From CAIXSC01 sp046349855 (GTDB lineage: Bacteria; Planctomycetota; Planctomycetia; Pirellulales; Pirellulaceae): DNA of 64,000 bases. The notes beneath the pieces are model-generated. The model searched no databases. It saw only the letters and a list, made by a program, of their open reading frames with translations, and was not told the DNA's origin. The stretch is taken from assembly GCA_046349855.1 (NCBI GenBank), contig JAXMBM010000038.1, positions 1 to 64,000 of the forward strand, given 5' to 3'. Numbering within the stretch: the stretch's first letter is position 1; each line of letters starts with the position of its first letter. Below are positions 55,019-63,768 of the stretch, in pieces. A program made the translations under genes and the position numbers.

Positions 55019-55594
55019 ATGCGATTCGATTTTACGCATCGAATGCGGGTGTTGTGCGCCGACATGGTGCAGCGCCTCCCTGAATTGGCTCACATTGATC
55101 TGGCGCGGGTCGGTTTCTCGATCGCGCGGGCCCGGAGCCGTAGTCCCTACGGTTTTTTCGCTTCGCTAACGCCCCTCCGCTTCGCCGGCGGGGCAACTCA
55201 GACGCAGCGGCGCGGACGGACCTACCGGATCCAGCGGGTCGAGGATCGGGAGGGACGTGAGATGCTCTACATTCTCACGTTCTACCTGCCCCGATTTCAG
55301 GACCTTGACCTCCGCGAAAAACTCATCACCGTGCTGCACGAGCTCTGGCACGTCAATCCGGAATTCAATGGCGACCTGCGGCGGCATCCCGGGAGGTGCT
55401 ATGCGCACACCGGTTCCAAAGAGGGCTACGATGAAGCGATGGGGGTGCTGGCGGACCGCTGGCTGCGGCTAGATCCCCCGACCGACACCTATGACTTTCT
55501 GCACCACGGGTTCGATGAGCTGCAGCGGCAGTACACCGCCATCGTCGGTACTCGGTATCCGCGGCCGAGATTGCTTCCCCTGGAGGGAGTCTGA
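55019..55594 (+). CDS. Putative small metallopeptidase
   Basis: 191 residues from the ATG at 55019 (GAGGAG 11 nt upstream). VLHELWHVNPEF is an HExxH zinc motif, followed by HPGRCYAHTGSKEGYDE, with a further His that could be the third ligand. The C-terminal part (LADRWLRLDPPTDTYDFLHH) is compact. The N-terminal half has an Arg-rich ARSRSPYGFFASLTPLRF segment that looks like an insertion. It resembles the small, phage-associated or bacterial minimal metallopeptidases, but I cannot place the family. It lies directly downstream of the repeat element. Confidence 0.72.
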   Translation: MRFDFTHRMRVLCADMVQRLPELAHIDLARVGFSIARARSRSPYGFFASLTPLRFAGGATQTQRRGRTYRIQRVEDREGREMLYILTFYLPRFQDLDLREKLITVLHELWHVNPEFNGDLRRHPGRCYAHTGSKEGYDEAMGVLADRWLRLDPPTDTYDFLHHGFDELQRQYTAIVGTRYPRPRLLPLEGV

Positions 55595-55629
55595 AAAAAA
55601 GGCCGGACCGCGCGGGGCGCGATCCGGCC
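55594..55629 (-). terminator. Rho-independent terminator on the minus strand
   Basis: Read on the minus strand, the stem ggccggatcgcg/cgcggtccggcc is followed by seven T. It terminates the small secreted peptide gene about 90 bp upstream on that strand, and it overlaps the metallopeptidase stop codon. Confidence 0.85.
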
Positions 55630-55722
55630 TGGTTCGGGCATCGGCGAGCTGGTGCTGGCACGCTGGCCGACTGGTAACTCTTCCCGGTCCGACTCCTTCG
55701 TTCCGAGTGCCGCGGGGGCAGG

Positions 55723-55905
55723 TTAGCGGTTCGCCGCTGCCTGGGCATTGGCCGCCGGGGTCACGGCAGCGCTCTTGGCCGGGGCCACTGCACCGCACTT
55801 ACCACCCGGGCAACCGCCGCGTCGGCCGAGGAGGCGGGCTTCCGCCGAGCCACAGACCGAGATGATCAGCGCGATGACAACTCCCAGCACAAGGTGCTTC
55901 CACAT
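55723..55905 (-). CDS. Small secreted peptide
   Basis: 60 residues with AAGGAG upstream of the ATG at 55905. An N-terminal signal peptide (HLVLGVVIALIISVCGSAEA) is followed by a Gly/Cys/Ala-rich mature part, RRGGCPGGKCGAVAPAKSAAV, with two Cys. The function is unknown. It has its own terminator, so it is probably a monocistronic gene. The 361 bp to the next gene (55906-56266) show no other gene. Confidence 0.78.
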   Translation of the reverse strand: MWKHLVLGVVIALIISVCGSAEARLLGRRGGCPGGKCGAVAPAKSAAVTPAANAQAAANR

Positions 55906-56266
55906 GTCGCATGCTCCTTCGAAAAACTCGTTGAGTCAGACCGTGATCTACCGGCATCGACCGGATGTCCGGAGACCGTGAGTGGTGAGTCTAGGGGATA
56001 GGAAGAGTGCGTCAAGTAGGCAGACTTTGACGGCATCGTCGATCGGTCGGAGCTGATTGGCGTCCGAGGCAGGCGGCGTTGGGGCGGGTCGGTGGTAGTT
56101 GCGTGGTTGGGGAACATTCAGTCCAATGGGCGCACGGGAATGGCTGGGGGCGAGCGGGCGGGAAAGTTCCGGCAGGGAACTGGTGTCCGTGGGAGCTTGC
56201 CTGGCAGCTTCCCAAGCGCGCCTGCTCGACATTTCCTCCTGAGTGAATCTTTGAGGTTGATCTGCC

Positions 56267-57643
56267 ATGAGAACGAAGAAAACGGTGATCACAGCCAGTT
56301 CGCGTCGTGACTTTTTCCAACAATCGGGCCAATTGGCGGCGGCGTCGGCTCTGGTGGGGGCGTTGGTGCCGCGGGTCCATGCGGCGGGGGACGACACCAT
56401 TCAGGTGGCGCTGGTGGGGTGCGGCGGTCGTGGGACGGGAGCTGCGTCGAATGCGCTGTCGGTGAAGGAGGGCCCCATCAAGCTGGTGGCGATGGCCGAC
56501 GTTTTCGACAGCAAGTTGAAGATCAGCTATCAGACGCTGCAGCAGCACTTTGGCGATCGGGTGGATGTGCCGGAGGACCGGCGGTTTGTGGGCTTTGACG
56601 GATACCGCAAGGCGCTCGATTGCCTCAAGCCGGGTGATGTGGCCATTTTTGCGACTCCGCCCGCGTTTCGCTGGGCTCATTTCCAGTACGCCATCGAGAA
56701 GGGGATCCATTCGTTCATGGAGAAGCCCGTCACGGTGGATGGGCCGACGAGCAAGCGGATGCTGGCGTTGGGCGAAGAGTCGGTGAAGAAGAATCTCAAG
56801 GTAGGTGTGGGGTTGATGTGCCGCCATTGCGTGGCTCGGGAAGAGCTGTACAAGCGGATTCAGGATGGGCAGCTGGGCGACATCATCACCCTGCGTTGCT
56901 ACCGCATGCACGGCCCGGTCGGCTCGGCCTTTTCCGGCAAGCGGCCGGACAACATGAGTGAGTTGTTGTGGCAGATTCAGCGGTTCCACAGCTTCTTGTG
57001 GGCCAGCGGCGGCTGCTACAGCGACTTCTACATCCACAACATCGACGAATGCTGCTGGATGAAGAATGCCTGGCCGGTGACCGCTCAGGCCAGCGGCGGA
57101 CGTCACTATCGCGGGGACAACGTCGATCAGAACTTCGACAGCTATTCGGTGGAGTACACCTTTGCCGACGGCTGCAAGATGTTCCTCAACGGCCGGACGA
57201 TGCCGGGGTGCCACGACGAGTTCGCCAGCTATGCTCACGGTTCGAAGGGGCTGGGCATTATTTCCACGGCGTCTCATTCGCCCGCCAAGTGTCGTATCTT
57301 CAAGGGGCAGAAGATTGCCAAGGAAGATCAGGTGTGGGCGTATCCGCAGCCGGAGCCGAATCCCTATCAGTTGGAGTGGAACCATCTGATCGACGCGATC
57401 CGGAACGACAAGCCGTACAACGAGGTGAAGCGGGGGGTCGAGGCGAGTGTGGTCACGTCGATGGGGCGGATGGCGGCCCACACGGGTCAGGTCATCACCT
57501 TCGACGACATGCTGAACTGCGAGCACGAATTCGCGCCGGGGCTCGACAAGTTTGACATGGCATCCCCGGCTCCGATTACGGCCGATGCCGAAGGCAAGTA
57601 CCCGATTCCGCTCCCGGGCATCAAGCAGTCCCGCGAGTACTAA
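56267..57643 (+). CDS. Gfo/Idh/MocA-family oxidoreductase, Tat-exported
   Basis: 458 residues. The N-terminus is a twin-arginine signal (SSRRDFFQQSG followed by LAAASALVGALV), so the folded protein crosses the inner membrane. The Rossmann NAD(P) motif is VALVGCGGRGTGAAS, and the MEKPVTVD segment is the conserved EKP motif. GGCYSDFYIHNIDECCWM is typical of the catalytic His region. These enzymes oxidise sugars, inositols or related alcohols; the substrate is unknown. The Tat leader on a Gfo/Idh/MocA enzyme is common in planctomycetes. Confidence 0.93.
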   Translation: MRTKKTVITASSRRDFFQQSGQLAAASALVGALVPRVHAAGDDTIQVALVGCGGRGTGAASNALSVKEGPIKLVAMADVFDSKLKISYQTLQQHFGDRVDVPEDRRFVGFDGYRKALDCLKPGDVAIFATPPAFRWAHFQYAIEKGIHSFMEKPVTVDGPTSKRMLALGEESVKKNLKVGVGLMCRHCVAREELYKRIQDGQLGDIITLRCYRMHGPVGSAFSGKRPDNMSELLWQIQRFHSFLWASGGCYSDFYIHNIDECCWMKNAWPVTAQASGGRHYRGDNVDQNFDSYSVEYTFADGCKMFLNGRTMPGCHDEFASYAHGSKGLGIISTASHSPAKCRIFKGQKIAKEDQVWAYPQPEPNPYQLEWNHLIDAIRNDKPYNEVKRGVEASVVTSMGRMAAHTGQVITFDDMLNCEHEFAPGLDKFDMASPAPITADAEGKYPIPLPGIKQSREY

Positions 57644-57680
57644 GACTCCGGTCAACGTATCGATTTCCGGTACGACGGAC

Positions 57681-58325
57681 TTACCGTAACAGGCGCCAGG
57701 CCAGATACAGGGTGGCCAGCGCCAGCGCCCAGGAGAGCAGGAATCGGACACCGCGGCGTGCGGTGGCTTCCACGACCGTTTCCTCGGGGGTGTCGAGTCC
57801 CTGGCGGAACTCGTGGCCGCAGCTTTCGCAGCGGCGATAGAACTCGGGAGTGAACGGCTCATCGCAGGTGGAACAGACCACCAGGACATCGTCGCCGGGG
57901 GAATCCGGACTGTCCGCGATGAAGCGGAGGGGAGCATCGGCCGAGTCGGACGACACGAACTCGGCCAGCGGAAACTGAGTGCCCGTGGTGTGGCAGGCGG
58001 GGCACCGAGTCAAGCGGCGGCGGCGACAGCGAGGGCAGGTGGGCCAGTCGTGCCAGTCGAGCGGTTCGGTGGGCCAGTCGGGACGGCCACCCCGCTGCTC
58101 CCGGGTCTGTCGTCGTTCCGCGAAGTCCTCGGCGACCTCCCGCGCGAACTCGCTGTCCTCTTCCGGCACACATACTCGCGGTGCCGCATTCCAGTCCTGG
58201 CCGCCTTCGCCCGCCGCCCCTTCGTTTTGAATCCGAGCTTCGATTCCGTAGTCGGCGAGTCGATTGCGGACGAGGTGGGCCTCGGGCAGCGTTTCAGCGA
58301 CAAATACGCAGACGTAACGTGACAT
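57681..58325 (-). CDS. Zinc-ribbon protein with DUF2007-like N-terminus and C-terminal TM helix
   Basis: 214 residues. The start MSRYVCVFVAETLPEAHLVRNRLADYGIEARIQNEG (seen as VFVAETLPEAHLVRN and YGIEARIQNE) resembles DUF2007 putative signal-transducing domains. Zinc-ribbon cysteines follow in two groups (CPRCRRRRLTRCPAC at about 97-111; CSTC and CESC at about 150-170), and a hydrophobic helix near the end (LLSWALALATLYLAWRLL). It converges on the oxidoreductase gene with a 37-bp gap. The function is unknown. Confidence 0.82.
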   Translation of the reverse strand: MSRYVCVFVAETLPEAHLVRNRLADYGIEARIQNEGAAGEGGQDWNAAPRVCVPEEDSEFAREVAEDFAERRQTREQRGGRPDWPTEPLDWHDWPTCPRCRRRRLTRCPACHTTGTQFPLAEFVSSDSADAPLRFIADSPDSPGDDVLVVCSTCDEPFTPEFYRRCESCGHEFRQGLDTPEETVVEATARRGVRFLLSWALALATLYLAWRLLR

Positions 58326-58513
58326 GGTGGACGAAGTGTAGTCCGTTTGGCGGCCGAGTGGCAGAGCGCCGTGGCGAGTCGTAAACTATGCGCCGCGAGG
58401 AGAGTGGCGGCGGGCCGCCGGTCCAGTGCGTGTTGACCATCCGCGGGAGCACATCTGCCGCAGCGTCCTCCTTCGCACTTCGTCGTTCCAATCCACTAAC
58501 AGAGGCGAGCATC

Positions 58514-60757
58514 ATGATGCGACCGACGCAGCGGGAAACGGGGGGGGCCAGAGCAAGGCGACGAGTGGCACGAAGGCGATGGCACTGGCTGGCGGGACCG
58601 CTCGTGGTCCTCGGCCTGACCGCGACCGTTTGGGCGGCGGCGCCCCGGGTGCTTCCGCCGGGCCAGGTTCCTGCCGACGGCCGACTGGCGCCGCCCAAGG
58701 ATCTCAACGGCTATTTCCCGTTCACGCCGTCCACATCGGTGGAACAGTGGAACCAGCGGGCCGCTCGACTGAAACGGCAGATGCTCGTGGCCCTGGGTTT
58801 GTGGCCGATGCCGCAGCCCACGCCGCTCCAGCCGGTCATCCACGGCAAGGTGGAACGCGACGGATACACGGTAGAACGGGCGTACTTCGAGAGTTTTCCG
58901 GGGTTCTATGTGACAGGCAGCCTGTATCGGCCGACGGGGCGCTCGGGCAAGTTGCCGGTGGTTCTGTGCCCCCACGGGCATTGGGCGAACGGGCGGTTTT
59001 ATGATCAGGGCCGGGACGGTGTCCGGCGGGAAATTGTGGCCGGCGCAGAGCGCTTTGAAGAGGGAGGGCGCAGCCCGCTGCAGGCCCGCTGCGTCCAGCT
59101 GGCGCGGATGGGCTGCGTGGTCTTCCACTACGACATGATCGGGTACGCCGACAGCCAGCAGCTGCCGTTTGAACTGGCGCACGGGTTTGCCAAGCAGCGG
59201 CCCGACATGAACTCGGCGGAAAACTGGGGACTGTTCAGCCCGCAGGCCGAGTCGCACGCTCAGTCGGTGATGGGACTCCAGACCTACAACTCGATCCGCG
59301 CCCTCGATTTTGTGACGGGCTTGCCGGACGTCGATCCCAGTCGGATCGCGGTCACCGGGGCCAGCGGCGGTGGCACTCAGACGATGATCCTCGGTGCCCT
59401 AGATCCCCGCCCGACCGTGATCTATCCGGCGGTGATGGTCTCGACCTCCATGCAGGGAGGCTGCACGTGCGAGAACTGCAGCCTGCTGCGGATCGACACG
59501 GGCAACGTCGAGTTCGCGGCCCTGTTTGCTCCCAAGCCGCAGGGAATGTCGGCCGCGGATGACTGGACTCGCGAGATGGAAACCAAGGGCTTTCCGGAGC
59601 TGAAGAAGCACTATCAGCTTCTGGGTGCCCCCGACAACGTGATGCTCAAGGCCACGGTTCATTTCGGACACAATTACAACTATGTCAATCGCGCGGCGAT
59701 GTACAGCTGGTTCAACAAGCACCTCAAGCTGGGACTCCCCGAGCCGATTGTGGAAGAGGATTACCGACGGCTATCGCGCGAAGAAATGACGGTCTGGGAT
59801 GCGGCTCATCCTGCGCCGCCGTCGGGCCCCGCCTTGGAACGCCAGCTGCTGCGGCACTGGACCGAGGACACGCGCCGCCAACTGGCGGCCCTCGAACCGC
59901 GGGATGCCGCTTCGTGGGCCCGCTATCGCGAGATCGTGGGAGGCGGAGTGGCCGCGATCCTGGGACGCGAACTCCCGGCCGGCGCGGAGTTGGAATACGA
60001 ACAGACTCAGAAGGTCGATCGTGGAACTTACCTGCGGATGGCGGGGTTGCTGCGTAATAAGGCTCAACGGGAAGAACTGCCGATCGTATTCCTGCACCCG
60101 CAGCAGTGGAACGGGCGAGTCATCGTCTGGCTCTCCGGCGGTGGCAAGGCCGACTTGTTTCAGGATTCGGAGGAACCGAAAGCCGACATTCTGCAGCTGG
60201 TCAACAGCGGCACGTCCGTCGTGGGGGTCGACCTGCTTTATCAGGGAGAATTCCTGGCGGATGGTCAGCCGCTGAAGACCACGCCGCGGGTGAAGAACCC
60301 GCGGGAATTCGCCGGTTACACGCAGGGCTTCAATCATTCGATCTTCGCGCGGCGCGTCCACGACGTGCTGTCGGTGCTGTCCTTCGTGCGAACTCACGAC
60401 AAGAAGCCTCAGCGAGTTGACCTCGTGGGACTGGACGGCGCGGGGGTCCTGGCCGCCGCCGCACGAGCTCAGGCGCCCGAGGCGGTCGATCTGCTGGTCG
60501 TGGATACGGCCGGTTTCCGCTTCGGCAAAGTGACCGACATCCTGTCGCCCGATTTCCTGCCTGGTGGAGCCAAGTACGGCGACGTACCGGCGCTGCTGGC
60601 ACTGGGAGCTCCAGGGCGCCTGTGGGTGGCCGGTGAAGGGGCCGCCCTGCCGCGTGAAGTCGAACGTGCTTATGCGGCCGTGGGCGCAGGAAAAGCGACG
60701 GCGTTCGGTGGGCCGGCAGCCGAAGTGCGAGCCGCCGCGTTGACGCAGCTGAAGTAG
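58514..60757 (+). CDS. Large secreted alpha/beta hydrolase (acetyl xylan esterase-like)
   Basis: 747 residues from the ATG at 58514 (adjacent ATG at 58517). A signal/TM segment (about 28-44, LAGPLVVLGLTATVWAAA) leads to an alpha/beta hydrolase: VVLCPHGHWANGRFYDQG, VVFHYDMIGYADS, and the nucleophile elbow GASGGG with the catalytic Ser. A CEN-C motif (GGCTCENCSLL) follows and HFGHNYN supplies a likely catalytic His. After about residue 440 a second, less conserved region continues for 300 residues and includes another hydrolase-like Rossmann segment (VIVWLSGGGKADLF, RVDLVGLDGAGVLAAA) lacking a nucleophile Ser motif. Two hydrolase-like halves may represent a tandem, with the second one inactive. 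The substrate is not known. Confidence 0.85.
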   Translation: MMRPTQRETGGARARRRVARRRWHWLAGPLVVLGLTATVWAAAPRVLPPGQVPADGRLAPPKDLNGYFPFTPSTSVEQWNQRAARLKRQMLVALGLWPMPQPTPLQPVIHGKVERDGYTVERAYFESFPGFYVTGSLYRPTGRSGKLPVVLCPHGHWANGRFYDQGRDGVRREIVAGAERFEEGGRSPLQARCVQLARMGCVVFHYDMIGYADSQQLPFELAHGFAKQRPDMNSAENWGLFSPQAESHAQSVMGLQTYNSIRALDFVTGLPDVDPSRIAVTGASGGGTQTMILGALDPRPTVIYPAVMVSTSMQGGCTCENCSLLRIDTGNVEFAALFAPKPQGMSAADDWTREMETKGFPELKKHYQLLGAPDNVMLKATVHFGHNYNYVNRAAMYSWFNKHLKLGLPEPIVEEDYRRLSREEMTVWDAAHPAPPSGPALERQLLRHWTEDTRRQLAALEPRDAASWARYREIVGGGVAAILGRELPAGAELEYEQTQKVDRGTYLRMAGLLRNKAQREELPIVFLHPQQWNGRVIVWLSGGGKADLFQDSEEPKADILQLVNSGTSVVGVDLLYQGEFLADGQPLKTTPRVKNPREFAGYTQGFNHSIFARRVHDVLSVLSFVRTHDKKPQRVDLVGLDGAGVLAAAARAQAPEAVDLLVVDTAGFRFGKVTDILSPDFLPGGAKYGDVPALLALGAPGRLWVAGEGAALPREVERAYAAVGAGKATAFGGPAAEVRAAALTQLK

Positions 60758-60770
60758 GTCGCAAGCAAAG

Positions 60771-60810
60771 CCCGCAGGTCGTCGGCCGGTAGCGGCCGGC
60801 AACCTGCGGG
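60771..60810. terminator. Strong hairpin between convergent genes
   Basis: cccgcaggt (60771-60779) pairs with acctgcggg (60802-60810), and inside it cggccg-gtag-cggccg forms a second stem. It lies between the stops of the hydrolase (plus) and the EF-hand gene (minus). Neither strand has a proper T run directly after it, so bidirectional termination is possible but unproven. Confidence 0.55.
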
Positions 60811-60851
60811 GCAGGGGGCCGCAGATTTTCCGCGGCGACGTTCGACGGTGA

Positions 60852-61883
60852 TTAACGGTTCGGGGCCAACTCGTCCCGCGTCAGCTTGCCGTCCTTGTTC
60901 TTGTCCAGTGACCGCAGGGCCTCGGCTGCCCGCTCAATCTCGTCACTGGTCAGTTCTCCGTCCCGATTCGTATCCAGTGCGACGAACAGGGGCGGAGCGA
61001 ATCCTGGGGCGCCGGGCGGTCGGCCGCCGGGGCGGCCTTCACCTGCCGGGCGACCCGCCGAATCAGGCTTACGGTCCCTTTCTGGTCTGCGTTCCCCGGC
61101 GGGCCGGGGAGTTCCTTCCGGCTTGCCGTCTCCCTCGGGCCGACGACTTGGGTCGGGCTTGCGATCCCCCTCGGGCTTGCGATCCCCTTCGGGGCGGCGG
61201 CCATTCCCATCACCTCGCCGCTCCTGAAACGCCTGGAGGGCGCGGAGGAATTGTTCCTTGGTGAGGGCTCCGTCGCCGTCGTCATCGAAGCGTTCCAGCA
61301 AACGCGCGAAGAACTCCTGGCGTTCGGCCGGGAGTTCCTCCTTGGTGAGTTTCCCATCCTTGTTGGCGTCGCGCTCCTGGAACATGCGTTCGAGCATCTC
61401 GGGACCCGGACGTCCGGGGGCTCCCGGGGGACCACCGCGGCGAGCCATGGCGGCGAACGCCTGTCGCAACTCGTCCAGATCGACACTTCCGTCGCTGTTG
61501 GCGTCCATCCGCTCGAAGTTCTCGCGGAGTCGTTCGGGGGCTTCTTCCTTGCTGAGTTTGCCGTCGCCATTGCGGTCGAACCGCGAGAACAGCTCCCGGG
61601 GCTCCGGGAGATTGGGGCGATCGGCGGGTGCCGGTTCGACCGGCCGCTCCTTGGTGGCCTCGGTGAACTCTTCGCGGCTGAGTTTTCCGTCCGAGTTCTT
61701 ATCGCCGTTGCGGACCAGACGATCGAACAGCCGTCGCCGTTCTCCGTCCACTTCGTCGGCGGCGATCTGTCCGTCTTTGTTGGCGTCGAGTCGGTCGAAG
61801 AGGTTTTCCTCCTGGGCGTGGGCCCAGGTGGGTGAAGTCCAGAGAAACAGCGAAGTTGCGGTGGCAAGCAAAGATCGTTTCAT
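60852..61883 (-). CDS. Secreted EF-hand protein with eight calcium-binding loops
   Basis: 343 residues from the ATG at 61883 (signal peptide SLLATATSLFLWTSPTWAHA). Eight DxNxDG-type loops are visible: DANKDGQIAADE, DKNSDGKLSREE, DRNGDGKLSKEE, DANSDGSVDLDE, DANKDGKLTKEE, DDDGDGALTKEQ, DTNRDGELTSDE and DKNKDGKLTRDE. A Gly/Pro/Arg-rich, highly repetitive stretch (PEGDRKPEGDRKP) separates the first six from the last two. Most loops have good Ca2+ ligands (Asp 1, 3, Asn/Asp 5, Glu 12). Likely an extracytoplasmic calcium-binding protein. The first Met of the longer open frame is less likely because the signal peptide starts here. The 824 bp upstream (61884-62707) hold no gene I can support. Confidence 0.9.
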   Translation of the reverse strand: MKRSLLATATSLFLWTSPTWAHAQEENLFDRLDANKDGQIAADEVDGERRRLFDRLVRNGDKNSDGKLSREEFTEATKERPVEPAPADRPNLPEPRELFSRFDRNGDGKLSKEEAPERLRENFERMDANSDGSVDLDELRQAFAAMARRGGPPGAPGRPGPEMLERMFQERDANKDGKLTKEELPAERQEFFARLLERFDDDGDGALTKEQFLRALQAFQERRGDGNGRRPEGDRKPEGDRKPDPSRRPEGDGKPEGTPRPAGERRPERDRKPDSAGRPAGEGRPGGRPPGAPGFAPPLFVALDTNRDGELTSDEIERAAEALRSLDKNKDGKLTRDELAPNR

Positions 61884-62707
61884 GGCGAAACTCCCGGGCC
61901 CTGAAAGGACGAACGCGGGCGTTGGTCCCGCGCGCAAGTGAAACTGGGTAACTGGAGCATTAAACCCGATTGGGTGGGCCGGGTTGCGGGTCGAACCGGT
62001 TTTCGCACGGAGCGGGGGCGGATTGACCTTGCTCGGACCAGGACAAACTTCCTATATTCCGCCCGGAATCACCTTCGGCCGGTCGTTCGGGACGACCTGC
62101 CGACAGCGGTTTCGCCGGTTGCACGAGGGTAGCCGGAATTCGCGGAATAATTCGGGAGGCAGGCAAACCCGGTGCGGGAAGCGAGCGTAGAATGAGCGAT
62201 CGGACGCGGCACCCGCCGCGTTCGAGCTCATCGAACGACTCGATGCTCGTCGAATCGGCCGGAATGTCGGTTTCCTCAGCCCGAGGAGGCCGGCGGATAC
62301 CGGGCAGCGTCTGCAACCTGAAACGAAATGACGCTTTGCAGCACAAACCGCACAAACGTGCGGGGTATCCGCCAACAATACAGGAAGTCTTGGAAGCGTT
62401 TCGGTGCAATCGTTGGTACGAGCGGGACGATAACTGGGGTGGCCTTAGATGACAGCGTTCGCGATGTCAGTAACCCCAGCCATGGACAGCGCTCGTACGA
62501 CACGGATTGCGACGCCGACGACACATCGTTGAGGAACAGACAAGGGACGGACATCGCCGTTCGTCGTAGCAGGCAGCATCGAGTGGTGGAGTGACAGACC
62601 TTATCCCGGGTGCGTTCGCACTCGTCACTTCCGGCATCGATGCCCCCGCGCGACTCGGTCCGCTTCCCGGAAATCCGGTCACTTTCGTTTGCTTGGGGAA
62701 TAGAACA

Positions 62708-62986
62708 ATGCAAATCCACGGACCTTCTCATCTGCACGGCGCTCAGCCGTTGAATGCCCCCCACCGCGTGGCTGCTGCTCAGACTCCTGTCGAAACGTCG
62801 TACCCGACGCCGACCGACACGGTTGAGTTTTCCTCGGAAGCCAGCCTGATCAACCAGGTCCACGACCTGCCGGACATTCGTGCCGATCGCGTCGCCCAGG
62901 TGCGTGCGCAGCTGGCGGCCGGCACGTATGAAACGGACGAGAAGATCAGCCAGGCCCTCGACCGGCTGCTCGATGAATTCGCCTGA
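62708..62986 (+). CDS. flgM: FlgM-like anti-sigma-28 factor
   Basis: 92 residues from the ATG at 62708. The C-terminal 40 residues carry DIRADRVAQVRAQLAAGTYE with the pattern R-x-x-x-V-x-x-x-x-x-x-x-x-x-G-x-Y, then ISQALDRLLDEFA, as in the sigma-28-binding region of FlgM. The N-terminal part is less conserved (TPTDTVEFSSEASLINQV). It is longer frames upstream (from 62591) that lack a site. The gene is followed by a terminator and stands alone, with no flagellar genes in the window. Confidence 0.75.
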   Translation: MQIHGPSHLHGAQPLNAPHRVAAAQTPVETSYPTPTDTVEFSSEASLINQVHDLPDIRADRVAQVRAQLAAGTYETDEKISQALDRLLDEFA

Positions 62987-63111
62987 TCGCGCGGTCCCCA
63001 CCGGTGACCGGCCGGCCGCCGGCAGCGCCGCGATTCGCGCGGCGTCGGCTCGCTCGGCTGCGGCCTGATCACCGGGACCCGGTGCGAAACGCCTGCCCGT
63101 ACACTCTCCTC

Positions 63112-63158
63112 CCCTCGCGGCACGGTCGCCGAGACGACGGTGCCGCGAGGGCGTTTTT
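63112..63158 (+). terminator. Rho-independent terminator downstream of flgM
   Basis: The arms ccctcgcggcac (63112-63123) and gtgccgcgaggg (63140-63151) form a 12-bp perfect stem with a 16-nt loop, followed by cg and then five T. Confidence 0.85.
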
Positions 63159-63201
63159 GGACCGACTTTTCCCCTGCCACACGGCGGCTTAGAATGCAGC
63201 C

Positions 63202-63747
63202 ATGGGGAAAATCAAGGGGGATGATGTGGGTGCGGAACGTGGTTCGCTCGAGCCCGAGTCTCTGGGCAATGTGGCCGTGTCGTCAACGCCGATGGAGCGG
63301 TTCGAGGAATATCTGCAAAGTCGCGGCAAGCGGATGACGCAGCCGCAACGTCAGCTGATCGAGCACGTTTTTCGCCGCCATTCGCACTTCGACGTCGACA
63401 TGCTGCTGGACGAATTGCCGCAGCGCGGCGAAAGTCGCCGAGTGGGGCGGGCCACCGTCTACCGTACGCTCAACAAGTTCGTCGAAGCGGGCCTGCTGCG
63501 CTCCTTTACGCTCGGCGGCCGGACCGTTTACGAGCACGACTACGGTTATCCCCAGCACGACCATCTGTACTGCAGCGAATGCCAGCGGCTGTTCGAGTTT
63601 CAGAGCGACGAGCTGATTCGGCTGCGCGACGAAGTGGCTCGCAAGGCCGCGTTTCGTGTGACCGGACACCGCTTCATCGTGACGGGGGTCTGCGACGATT
63701 GCACGCGGGCCCGGCGGCGCACCAAACGCAAGGTCGATCTGGTCTGA
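63202..63747 (+). CDS. Fur-family transcriptional regulator
   Basis: 181 residues from the ATG at 63202. The winged-helix recognition part is RVGRATVYRTLNKFVEAGLL. The metal region HDHLYCSECQRLFEF carries the first Cys pair, and GVCDDCTRARR at the end the second Cys pair, the structural zinc site. FDVDMLLDELPQRGE is the typical Fur helix. HFDVDML and the two CxxC motifs suggest Fur or PerR rather than Zur, which I cannot separate by eye. An N-terminal extension of about 30 residues precedes FEEYLQSRGKRMTQPQRQL. Confidence 0.92.
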   Translation: MGKIKGDDVGAERGSLEPESLGNVAVSSTPMERFEEYLQSRGKRMTQPQRQLIEHVFRRHSHFDVDMLLDELPQRGESRRVGRATVYRTLNKFVEAGLLRSFTLGGRTVYEHDYGYPQHDHLYCSECQRLFEFQSDELIRLRDEVARKAAFRVTGHRFIVTGVCDDCTRARRRTKRKVDLV

Positions 63748-63768
63748 CGACTCGCGGCGCCGGCCGGA

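Noticed and set aside
61884..62707. Possible small genes in the 824-bp gap before flgM
   Set aside because: Frames of 86-149 codons exist on both strands, but they lack motifs and good ribosome sites.
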